Positions 7,589 to 13,581 of a stretch of 13,581 bases of DNA are shown piece by piece. Numbering within the stretch: position 1 is the first letter of the stretch; every line of letters begins with the position of its first letter. Made by a program: the position numbers and the translations under genes. Source of the DNA: Bacteroidales bacterium UBA4621 (GTDB lineage: Bacteria; Bacteroidota; Bacteroidia; Bacteroidales; Paludibacteraceae); contig DGIN01000100.1 in NCBI GenBank assembly GCA_002387325.1, forward strand, positions 12,665 to 26,245. The letters are read 5' to 3'. The notes under the pieces are model-generated. The model had not been told where the DNA came from. It saw only the letters and a program-made list of their open reading frames with translations, and did no database searches.

Positions 7589-8170
7589 TTATGGTTTGTC
7601 CAATATTCCCTGTATCATTATGTTCATTCCCTGTTTGGCTATGCGTATCATTTCGCTGCGGCGTTTGGGATAGTTCTGTATAGTCTCCATAATGGTATAG
7701 TGGGTGTATGAGAAGAACTGCGCCGTGGTGTCGGCATCCAGGTCTTTGCGGAAGACGCCCTCTTCCTGTCCTTTTCTGACGAATCTCACCAGATTGCGGT
7801 ACATCATTTGGCACAAGTGTTCTTTGTGTTTCACGAAGAGGTCGGGATAATACTTCTGCAGGTCGTACATAATGGGTGGCGGCTGCCCGAAGTCCTTTTC
7901 GTTTTTCTTTGCCATTGCGCCCCATTCCTGCAATATCTGCAGGGTACTTTTGCCTTCCACCTCACGCAACATTCTGCGTTCCAGTTTCTGCTCGTGGAGC
8001 GTGAGCATTTCGCTCACCAGGCGGTCTTTTGAGTCAAAGTACACATAGAATGTTTTCTTGGAGATACCCAGTTCGCGACAGATATCGTCGATGCTTACGG
8101 AGCGTATTCCCACCTCGCGCATTTTTCTGACAGCAAACTGAACGATATTTTCCCGTTGGTTATCACACAT
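7589..8170 (-). CDS. TetR/AcrR-family transcriptional regulator
   Basis: This encodes 193 residues from the ATG at 8170. A longer in-frame start at 8254 would add 28 residues unlike any TetR N-terminus, so it was rejected. The DNA-binding helix-turn-helix lies at about residues 25-46, with SVSIDDICRELGISKKTFYVYFDSKDRLV, a very typical TetR signature. The rest is the all-helical ligand and dimer domain, which is poorly conserved, so the ligand cannot be predicted. It stands directly upstream of the efflux genes on the same strand and most likely represses its own operon until a pump substrate binds. No strong minus-strand promoter was found upstream; only a weak match lies near 8180-8210. Confidence 0.92.
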   Translation of the reverse strand: MCDNQRENIVQFAVRKMREVGIRSVSIDDICRELGISKKTFYVYFDSKDRLVSEMLTLHEQKLERRMLREVEGKSTLQILQEWGAMAKKNEKDFGQPPPIMYDLQKYYPDLFVKHKEHLCQMMYRNLVRFVRKGQEEGVFRKDLDADTTAQFFSYTHYTIMETIQNYPKRRSEMIRIAKQGMNIMIQGILDKP

Positions 8171-8225
8171 AGTACGCACTGCGATACAATAAACGTGCCA
8201 CAGATGCAAAAACGGGCGGAGTAAC

Positions 8226-8252
8226 GGAAACTTTTTTACTTTTGCAGTTTCC
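8226..8252. promoter_or_regulatory. Palindrome around a -7-like element, candidate TetR operator
   Basis: GGAAAC at 8226-8231 and GTTTCC at 8247-8252 form an inverted repeat. Between them is TACTTTTG (8237-8244), a full match to the plus-strand -7 consensus, but no TTTG is found 19-21 nt upstream. The site lies 56 nt upstream of the tetR start. It may be the regulator's operator, an orphan promoter, or chance. Confidence 0.35.
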
Positions 8253-8299
8253 AAGTGCCATATACTCCTAACATTCTCCCTACAAGTACGGTATTATCG

Positions 8300-8332
8300 A
8301 CCGTGTATGTACCGTGTATGTACCGTGTATAT
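8300..8332. repeat. Three 11-nt iterons in the divergent intergenic region
   Basis: ACCGTGTATGT occurs at 8300-8310 and 8311-8321, and as ACCGTGTATAT at 8322-8332. Inverted ACGGT copies flank the array at 8288-8292 and 8333-8337. The 11-nt period places the copies on about the same face of the DNA helix, as for a cooperatively bound regulator. Confidence 0.7.
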
Positions 8333-8405
8333 ACGGTAGCCGGTAGCGTGAGGCGGGCGGTGGTTTAGATTTTTTGAAGAAAAACAGTATGATTTTCGCT
8401 TTTTA

Positions 8406-8437
8406 TTTGCAGAAGTCGAAATAATGTTGTACTTTTG
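8406..8437 (+). promoter_or_regulatory. Bacteroidota-type promoter for the beta-solenoid gene
   Basis: TTTG at 8406-8409 and TACTTTTG at 8430-8437 are separated by 20 nt, a full match to the phylum consensus. Transcription should begin near 8444, giving a leader of about 75-95 nt that starts just before a run of nine G (8453-8461). Confidence 0.8.
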
Positions 8438-8537
8438 CAATGTTTTCAGAGCGGGGGGGGGCATCTCTGAGGGGGAATCTCCGACTTTATTAGGAAACAA
8501 AACTAAAAACCTAAACATCTATGAAAAAAACTTTCTT

Positions 8538-9794
8538 ATGATGGCTGCCATGTGTGCGGCCATTCTTGCTATGGCAGAGTTCAAAACCGAGTTTAACACC
8601 GACGAGGCGACTGCCATCAACATCACCGAAGCAGGTGAGTACCGTGTATTCAGCGCAACTTCTTCCGCGACCAATGTGCCTATTGTTGTGGCAAAGGACA
8701 TTGCAGACACTGTGTTTATCACGCTGGAGAACATCAACATCACTCCCGAGTCTGATGCGAGTGCGATGCTGGTAGGTGCGAACTCGGTGGTAGTGCTAAA
8801 CCTGACGGGTATGGAAAGTGCCCTGACGGGGAAGAACGGTTGCGGTATTGAGACCGAGGGCGGTCTGGTAATCAACGGCACGAAGGACAACAAATTGACG
8901 TGTACGGGTGCCGGTCGTTCAGCGGGCATAGGTACGACCCAGAAGAATGCAGCCGCAGGTGATATTGTTATCAACGGCGGTAATATAGTAGCCAAGAGCG
9001 GTCACGAATGTGCCGGTATAGGCGCGAGCAATGCGGGGCGTATAGGCAACATCACGATCAACGGCGGCTACATAGAGGCAGCGGGCAATGCCTATTCGGC
9101 AGGCATCGGCGGTTCTTACTGCAGCAAAAACAACAACGGTGGCAAAGACACTGTGGTTATCGCTATCAAGGGCGGTGTAGTAGATGCGCAAGCGGGTTAC
9201 TACAACGACAACCGTGCGATAGGCAAGAGCAAGACCCACGGCGGGAATATAGCGGTAGTTATCTCGGGCGGCTCTATCATAACCAGAGGAGAGACAGGCG
9301 AGAAGAACGGCATCGTGTTCAATCCCACCAACGGCACGGAGTCTGTGTCCGCCGTTACCTATGTTTTGCCGGACGCCCTGTTGACGCTTGTAACGGAGGG
9401 TCATATCGGGGACTTGCAGTTGGGTTCAGACTACGGTATCAAAGACGTGTACACCACAGCGGAAGGCAGACTGTTCTTCTATCTGCCCGAGTCCGCCAAG
9501 ACAGCGGAAGCGGAGATTAACGGCGTAAAAATGGAAGCGGAAGCCGCAGGCGAGACACCTGATCCGCAAGCGATAGAAAACACGAACGGTGATATGACGG
9601 CTATAGAGGTGCTTCGCACGGACAACGGTATCATTATCAACCATACAGAGAACAATATGGTTTCCATTATGGATATGACGGGCAAGACGGTGATGGAAGG
9701 TGTGGTAAGCGACAACCAGCCGATAGCCCTGTCGAACGGTCTGTATGTAGTACGCGTAAACCATATCGGTTCTTTCAAATACGTTGTCAGATAA
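8538..9794 (+). CDS. Secreted beta-solenoid protein with T9SS-like sorting domain
   Basis: This encodes 418 residues from the ATG at 8538. The hydrophobic start (MMAAMCAAILAMA) lacks the positive charges of a signal peptide. An ATG followed by A7 lies at 8521 but is one base out of frame; one extra A would give MKKNFLMMAAMC, like the MKK signals nearby. Residues about 80-250 hold Gly-rich repeats: AGIG at 129, 159 and 188 (RAIG at 226), and INGG, IKGG or ISGG at 145, 175, 210 and 242, spaced about 30 residues, as in a right-handed beta-solenoid. The last 60 residues (VSIMDMTGKTV, then LSNGLYVVRV, ending SFKYVVR) fit a type A T9SS sorting domain. The style recalls carbohydrate-binding solenoids; the ligand is unknown. 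Confidence 0.75.
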   Translation: MMAAMCAAILAMAEFKTEFNTDEATAINITEAGEYRVFSATSSATNVPIVVAKDIADTVFITLENINITPESDASAMLVGANSVVVLNLTGMESALTGKNGCGIETEGGLVINGTKDNKLTCTGAGRSAGIGTTQKNAAAGDIVINGGNIVAKSGHECAGIGASNAGRIGNITINGGYIEAAGNAYSAGIGGSYCSKNNNGGKDTVVIAIKGGVVDAQAGYYNDNRAIGKSKTHGGNIAVVISGGSIITRGETGEKNGIVFNPTNGTESVSAVTYVLPDALLTLVTEGHIGDLQLGSDYGIKDVYTTAEGRLFFYLPESAKTAEAEINGVKMEAEAAGETPDPQAIENTNGDMTAIEVLRTDNGIIINHTENNMVSIMDMTGKTVMEGVVSDNQPIALSNGLYVVRVNHIGSFKYVVR

Positions 9795-9812
9795 CGTATT
9801 TCATTCTTGGTT

Positions 9813-9842
9813 CGCCGCTGTTATGCCCCCTAATAAGCGGCG
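9813..9842. other. GC-rich stem-loop upstream of the terminator
   Basis: CGCCGCT (9813-9819) pairs with AGCGGCG (9836-9842), and an alternative inner TTAT/ATAA pairing can extend the stem. There is no T-run after it. It lies between the stop at 9794 and the terminator at 9856-9894 and may protect the transcript's 3' end. Confidence 0.55.
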
Positions 9843-9855
9843 GACAAAGAGCAAC

Positions 9856-9894
9856 AAAAAGAGACTGCCTGACAAATGTAGGCAGTCTCTTTTT
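9856..9894. terminator. Strong bidirectional terminator
   Basis: A perfect 15-bp stem, AAAAAGAGACTGCCT (9856-9870) with AGGCAGTCTCTTTTT (9880-9894), encloses a 9-nt loop. There are T-runs on both strands. It lies between the convergent beta-solenoid gene and the 230-residue protein gene and should serve both. Confidence 0.92.
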
Positions 9895-9917
9895 TTAATT
9901 GACTATGTATGTTTCTA

Positions 9918-10610
9918 TTATTCGATAACCGTGCCGAGTGCGTTGTATTTAACGCCGTTCTTAACGATAACCAAAGCACCGTTCTCCATATACTTGGTAG
10001 CCTTAGCCTCTACAGCGGTGTTGTTGATGGCGGTTTCACCACCAATGGTAAGCGAAGAAATACGATAACCGCCAGTAAACTCTTTGATTTCTACATTAGC
10101 AGCCGTTGCCTGATATTCCAAAGTTTTCCAAATATAACCTTTCTCGTCTGCACCGTCAGAACCCTTTGCAGGCAAGATTAAATCGGTAGAAACTGCAATG
10201 GCACCCTTGGGGTATGTACCGGCAGCGTCTGCAAAGTCAGCAGCATCTTTACCTTTAGCGGCTACAACCAACTTAATGCTTGCACCGATCTGAACACCCG
10301 AGAGTTTGATAATACCGTTCTTGCCACCGAACTCGAAACTATTGCCCAAGTTGATAACGATTGCTTTTTGCTTACCGGAACCATTTTTGATAGTGAATTG
10401 GATATTCTCTGCGCCTTTGGGAGATACGACAGCCTCTACATCCTTGACGATGTCATACACTAATTTGTCCTCCTTGGTTTCCGTTGCATTCTTGGTTGCA
10501 TTAGTTACAGTCCAGTCTGCTTCGGTAGCATACTTTGAGAAATCATAGGTCTCTGCGTTGATGGTTGCTGCTGCAACGAGGGCAGCGGCGAAAAAGAAGA
10601 TTTTCTTCAT
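9918..10610 (-). CDS. Secreted beta-rich protein with conserved C-terminal tail
   Basis: The protein has 230 residues. It has a clear signal peptide (MKKIFFF, core, cleavage near TINA at 19). The mature part starts YDFSKYATEADW and has many short beta-type strands (QFTIKNGSGKQKAIVINLG at about 71-89, IIKLSGVQIGASIKLVVAAKG at 100-120, VEIKEFTGGYRISSLTIGG at 173-191), which suggests a jelly-roll or sandwich domain like those attached to Bacteroidota pectate lyases. The last 30 or so residues (KYMENGALVIVKNGVKYNALG) match a tail often seen on secreted polysaccharide-degrading proteins of Prevotella and relatives, possibly a sorting signal. No catalytic motif is visible. It has its own promoter at 10677-10708. 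Carbohydrate binding is inferred from context and fold style. Confidence 0.8.
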   Translation of the reverse strand: MKKIFFFAAALVAAATINAETYDFSKYATEADWTVTNATKNATETKEDKLVYDIVKDVEAVVSPKGAENIQFTIKNGSGKQKAIVINLGNSFEFGGKNGIIKLSGVQIGASIKLVVAAKGKDAADFADAAGTYPKGAIAVSTDLILPAKGSDGADEKGYIWKTLEYQATAANVEIKEFTGGYRISSLTIGGETAINNTAVEAKATKYMENGALVIVKNGVKYNALGTVIE

Positions 10611-10676
10611 AATGTGTTTGTTTTTTATGTGGTTAATGTAAAATAGTCAGTCTTTGTTTGTTTCCGATTGACGGTG

Positions 10677-10708
10677 CAAAAGTAGTGCAAATATATCAAT
10701 TGCGCAAA
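10677..10708 (-). promoter_or_regulatory. Promoter for the 230-residue secreted protein
   Basis: Read on the minus strand, TTTG (10708-10705), 20 nt and TACTTTTG (10684-10677) match the phylum consensus in full. The leader before the ATG at 10610 would be about 60 nt. A second -7 match (TATATTTG at 10695-10688) has no partner element. Confidence 0.82.
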
Positions 10709-10738
10709 CAGATTTTGACAGAATATGTGTATTTTTTT

Positions 10739-10766
10739 GTTGAGAGTTGAAAGTTGAGGGTTGAAA
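10739..10766. repeat. GTTGAAA heptad array
   Basis: Four tandem heptads (GTTGAGA, GTTGAAA, GTTGAGG, GTTGAAA) lie between the GH28 stop and the next promoter. No terminator hairpin for the GH28 gene is visible in this gap. Confidence 0.75.
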
Positions 10767-10808
10767 GCAGTTGGAAAGTAGGAGAGTTGTTAGTGGCAAA
10801 TTGTCTTC

Positions 10809-12317
10809 TTACTCTGTCAGCGGGTCTTTGCCGTTGAAGAGAATGGCGCGGGAATGGTTGATGTCAAACTCATTGCCAGGGCGTGTGCGGAAACTGCAGT
10901 TGGTGAACGTGAGTTTCTCGGCATAGTTCAACTTTACACCCGTATCGGTAACGCCATAGATGGTGATGTTGTCAAAGATGATGTCGTGCACGGGCATACC
11001 TTTCAGTCCTTGTATATTGACCACGTTTTCGGCTACAGCACCTGTGATATTGCGGAAAGTGATATTGCTCCAGTCGGGGAAGAAAGCGTCTTTTTTGTCC
11101 TTGTCGGTGGCACTGACTCCCGCTCCTCGGTCGGCATAGCCTGACTCTATATGTATAACATCTTCGCGGATATTGCGTACCACGTTGTCCACGCAGTAGA
11201 GGTCTTTGCACCAGCCGCCGCGTCCCGGAGCAGACTTGAAACGGAAACCGATGTCCGTACCATCGAAGACGCAGTTGCGTACCACAATACGCTGCATACC
11301 GCCCGAGAACTCCGATCCGATGACAAACCCGCCGTGTGCCCGATAGACTGTGTCATTCATAATGAGGATGTCCGACTGCGGTCCCGCATCCACACCTTTC
11401 TGCCCTACCCCGCCTTTCATACAGATACCATCATCGCCGCAACTGATGTTGCAGTTGACAATCAGCCCGGTCTGTATATTCCCGGGGTCCATAGCATCAC
11501 CGTTCTGCGCCCACCACGGACAGCGGATAGTGATACCATCGATGATTAGGTTCTGCACACGCGTCGGCACGAGGTGGAACTTGGGCGAGTTGAGCAGCGT
11601 AACGCCCTGAATGAGTACGTTTTTCGAGTCGGTGATGTTCACCAGATGCGGGCGCATCTTCTCCTGTGTGATAGCGTCGGAAGCGATATTGGGGATACCG
11701 AGTTCTTTGTTGAGGTTGTAGGGATACCAGATAGAGTGCTTCTTGTCGTCGGGACGGAGTGTACCGCCCATAGCCAGTGCTTCTTCCCATACTTGCGGGT
11801 CGGTCTTCTTTACCTTTTTCTCCTTGATAGGACGCCAGTAGAAGCCTTGTCCGTCGAGGGTGCCGTTGCCCGTAATGGCTACGTTCTCCAGTTTGGAGCC
11901 ATAGACGCAGGCATTGCATTTCTTCGAGCCGTCGCGTAGCGAGTCCGATTTCTGGACATAGAGTTCCTTGTTGGTGGAGAAAAGCAGCGTTGCCCCCTCT
12001 TGGAGATGGAGATTGATATTGCTCTGCATACGGATAGGACCGGTAAGCCATGTGCCGGCAGGAATGACAATCGTTCCACCGCCCTGCTTGGAGACTTTCT
12101 TGATGACCTTGTTGATGATGTCGCCTACATTGGTTTTTCCGTCTGCCACGGCACCTACGTTGGCGATATTCACCTCCACATTGCGGAATGCCACGGGTTG
12201 CACCTGTTGCATCTCCACAGGGAGGTTGGTATAGTATTCGGCGTACGGGTTAGCCGATAGCAATGCACAATGCACGAAGCACAATGCACAAGCAAATAGT
12301 AGAGAAAAGCGTTTCAT
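10809..12317 (-). CDS. GH28 polygalacturonase-type glycoside hydrolase
   Basis: This encodes 502 residues from the ATG at 12317; an in-frame TTG at 12323 is less likely. The signal peptide is MKRFSLLFACALC and on, with cleavage near LLSA. The body is a parallel beta-helix of family 28, which hydrolyses alpha-1,4 bonds between galacturonic acids, or related bonds in rhamnogalacturonan. The family motifs are in order: NGD (272-274, for NTD), the catalytic pair D295-D296 in SCGDDGICMKGG, H328-G329 in AHGGFVIGSEFSGG (for GHG), and RFK (359-361, for RIK). The N-terminal FRNVEVNIANVGAVADGKTN segment is the usual start of the helix. It lies 150 nt after a pectate lyase on the same strand. Endo or exo action and exact substrate cannot be read from the sequence. 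Confidence 0.93.
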   Translation of the reverse strand: MKRFSLLFACALCFVHCALLSANPYAEYYTNLPVEMQQVQPVAFRNVEVNIANVGAVADGKTNVGDIINKVIKKVSKQGGGTIVIPAGTWLTGPIRMQSNINLHLQEGATLLFSTNKELYVQKSDSLRDGSKKCNACVYGSKLENVAITGNGTLDGQGFYWRPIKEKKVKKTDPQVWEEALAMGGTLRPDDKKHSIWYPYNLNKELGIPNIASDAITQEKMRPHLVNITDSKNVLIQGVTLLNSPKFHLVPTRVQNLIIDGITIRCPWWAQNGDAMDPGNIQTGLIVNCNISCGDDGICMKGGVGQKGVDAGPQSDILIMNDTVYRAHGGFVIGSEFSGGMQRIVVRNCVFDGTDIGFRFKSAPGRGGWCKDLYCVDNVVRNIREDVIHIESGYADRGAGVSATDKDKKDAFFPDWSNITFRNITGAVAENVVNIQGLKGMPVHDIIFDNITIYGVTDTGVKLNYAEKLTFTNCSFRTRPGNEFDINHSRAILFNGKDPLTE

Positions 12318-12320
12318 ATT

Positions 12321-12341
12321 CAATTAACAATTAACAGTTAA
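12321..12341. repeat. CAATTAA heptad array before the GH28 start codon
   Basis: CAATTAA at 12321-12327 and 12328-12334 and CAGTTAA at 12335-12341 lie 3 nt before the ATG. They use the same heptad, in the same orientation and position, as the array before the RND pump gene at 5098-5125. Confidence 0.8.
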
Positions 12342-12359
12342 TAATTACCATGCAAAGTC

Positions 12360-12381
12360 GGGTGGATGACGGGTGGATAGC
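12360..12381. repeat. Two-copy 11-nt direct repeat (GGGTGGAT core)
   Basis: GGGTGGATGAC at 12360-12370 is followed by GGGTGGATAGC at 12371-12381. It lies in the 150-nt gap upstream of the GH28 gene. Confidence 0.6.
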
Positions 12382-12399
12382 CTTTTGACGTATCTTCAA

Positions 12400-12429
12400 C
12401 CTATAACTATCCTATAACTATCCTATAAC
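12400..12429. repeat. 11-nt tandem repeat (CCTATAACTAT), 2.7 copies
   Basis: Copies lie at 12400-12410, 12411-12421 and 12422-12429 (partial), between the pectate lyase and GH28 genes. The period is the same as that of the iterons at 8300-8332, but the sequence is unrelated. Confidence 0.75.
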
Positions 12430-12467
12430 GAATCACCTACTCTTGATAATATGATGCGGGTATGTGA

Positions 12468-13581
12468 TTAGTACAAATCTTGTACCAGACTGTTGAGATA
12501 TACTTCGAGGTTGGTGTATGGGGCTTGCAGGGTAGTGGCTTTGCCGTCGGAGGCGGTGCGGGAATCCAAGCCGTGTGCTGTTTCCCATTCGTCGGGCATA
12601 CCGTCGCGGTCGGTGTCTTTGGAGGCTTGTGTAGAAGCATATTCGACATAGCCGCCGGCATCTTTGGGCGAGTCAATCAGTCCGCCTGTAGAGCCGTTGG
12701 AGCCTTTGCACGAGGCTGTGCCGTTGCGTACTTCGTCGGCGATACGGGTGTCGATGGCATCGCGGCGGAGCGAGCAACCCGCTTTGGCAAGGACGGTCTC
12801 GAAAGCCTGTTCGGGAGTTTGCTCTGTTGTGAGCAAGGTCAGTCCGTCCGTCCAACGTGTTTTTGCTTTTACGTTGTCGGTCTTGATGGTAGAGCCTTGC
12901 CAGTTGTCTTTTGTAACCGTCTCCGAGCCGTACATATAGTTGCCTTTCAAGTAGAACTGTCCGGGAATGAGTGTGCCGAGTTGAGAACAGTAGGAGCATT
13001 TGACCGTAGGGTCGAGTAGGCGGGTCTTCTTGGAGGTGGCAGGACCGGGTTTGTAGTAGTTGGCGACCATATTGATTTGCCGTGCATGCTCTACACCTTC
13101 CCCTCCATAAGACGAGTTGCCACCCCAGTTATAGACTACATTGTTTACATAGTCCAGCGGTCCGAAGCAGGTATTGTTGACATACGAGTGGTCGAAACGC
13201 GGGTTGCGGGAGTCGTGGTGGGCGAGCAGGTTGTGGTGGAAAGTGGCATTGGTTCCGCCCCAGATGCCGCCGTAGCCATGGTTACCTTTGACGTGAACGG
13301 AACGGCGGAGCGACTCGGTGATAAAACAGTACTGGAGGGTGAAACAGGTATTCCCATAGCAACTGACACACTCGTCGGTGCTCCACGAGAACGAGCAGTG
13401 GTCTATAATGACGTTTTTGCGCCCTTTCACAGTGAGTGCATCGCCCTCCACCTTGTTTTGGTCTCCCATACGGAAACGCAAGAAACGGACGATGACGTTG
13501 CTGCATTTGATTTCCACGGGGTAGCCTGCGATACAGATACCGTCTCCGGGGGCTGTCTGTCCGGCAATGGTGAGTGAGCCG
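12468..13581 (-). CDS. Pectate lyase, polysaccharide lyase family 1 (5' end missing)
   Basis: The frame is open to the window edge, so the N-terminus is missing and about 370 residues are visible. Pectate lyases cut polygalacturonan by calcium-dependent beta-elimination. The visible part starts in the beta-helix with SLTIAGQTAPGDGICIAGYP (13520-13579), then the calcium-site segment IIDHCSFSWSTDE (about 13371-13409), and HHDSRNPRF (13194-13220), whose Arg is the likely catalytic base. A Cys-rich stretch and a long insertion follow. Near the end, DTDRDGMPDEWE (about 12582-12617) is a calcium-loop motif common in Bacteroidota lyases of this family, and the protein ends TNLEVYLNSLVQDLY. It is probably co-transcribed with the GH28 gene. 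An internal GTG at 13517 is not a start. Confidence 0.92.
   Translation of the reverse strand, partial: GSLTIAGQTAPGDGICIAGYPVEIKCSNVIVRFLRFRMGDQNKVEGDALTVKGRKNVIIDHCSFSWSTDECVSCYGNTCFTLQYCFITESLRRSVHVKGNHGYGGIWGGTNATFHHNLLAHHDSRNPRFDHSYVNNTCFGPLDYVNNVVYNWGGNSSYGGEGVEHARQINMVANYYKPGPATSKKTRLLDPTVKCSYCSQLGTLIPGQFYLKGNYMYGSETVTKDNWQGSTIKTDNVKAKTRWTDGLTLLTTEQTPEQAFETVLAKAGCSLRRDAIDTRIADEVRNGTASCKGSNGSTGGLIDSPKDAGGYVEYASTQASKDTDRDGMPDEWETAHGLDSRTASDGKATTLQAPYTNLEVYLNSLVQDLY

Noticed and set aside
8171..8254. Longer start for the TetR regulator
   Set aside because: The added 28 residues do not resemble TetR N-termini; MCDNQREN at 8170 gives the normal distance to the helix-turn-helix.
8287..8337. 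Iterons as a CRISPR array
   Set aside because: The repeats are 11 nt with no spacers and no cas genes are nearby.
8424..8537. Upstream ATG at 8424 as start of the beta-solenoid gene
   Set aside because: It lies before the predicted transcript start, overlaps the -7 element, and would add 38 residues encoded by the G tract and leader, with no signal-peptide character.
12471..12485. GTACAA-ATC-TTGTAC palindrome at the pectate lyase stop as a terminator
   Set aside because: The stem is only 6 bp with a 3-nt loop, lies inside coding sequence and has no T-run after it.
13077..13577. Plus-strand open frame inside the pectate lyase
   Set aside because: It is antisense to a clear family-1 lyase and has no motif of its own.

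Overview
The window looks like chromosomal DNA from a member of the Bacteroidales (Bacteroidota). Three good promoters have the phylum-type layout (TTTG, 20 nt, TAnnTTTG). Start codons are preceded by A/T-rich sequence rather than Shine-Dalgarno sites. One secreted protein ends in a type IX secretion (T9SS)-like sorting domain, and the pectin-degrading enzymes are of the kind common in gut or rumen Bacteroidota. The exact genus cannot be read from the sequence.

Layout. (1) 112-1335, plus strand: a promoter, then an FtsB/DivIC-type division protein, a 60-residue membrane protein and the Holliday-junction resolvase RuvC, ending at a terminator at 1398-1435. (2) 1464-8170, minus strand: a complete tripartite efflux locus, read from right to left. 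It holds a TetR-type regulator, a TolC-like outer-membrane channel, an HlyD-like lipoprotein adaptor, an AcrB-like RND pump and a small PII-like protein of the PG0541 type. (3) 8171-8537: a divergent intergenic region with a strong plus-strand promoter, an 11-nt triple repeat, a G9 tract and a candidate operator palindrome. (4) 8538-9794, plus strand: a secreted glycine-rich beta-solenoid protein with a T9SS-like C-terminus. Its expected MKK start is out of frame by one base. (5) 9918-13581, minus strand: a partial family-1 pectate lyase, a GH28 polygalacturonase and a 230-residue secreted beta-rich protein with its own promoter, together a small pectin-utilisation cluster that continues past the right edge.

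How it fits together. The TetR regulator probably controls the efflux operon; the adaptor and channel join the inner-membrane pump to the outer membrane, and the PII-like protein may regulate the pump. In the right-hand cluster the lyase and the GH28 enzyme would cut polygalacturonan by elimination and hydrolysis. The two secreted proteins may bind carbohydrate at the surface, but that is inference.

I found no clear new multi-gene system. The points most worth a second look are the one-base frame problem and the homopolymer tracts at the 5' end of the beta-solenoid gene, the His-rich loop of the PII-like protein, the same CAATTAA heptad array in front of two unrelated genes, and two sequence-related terminators at the two convergent junctions.
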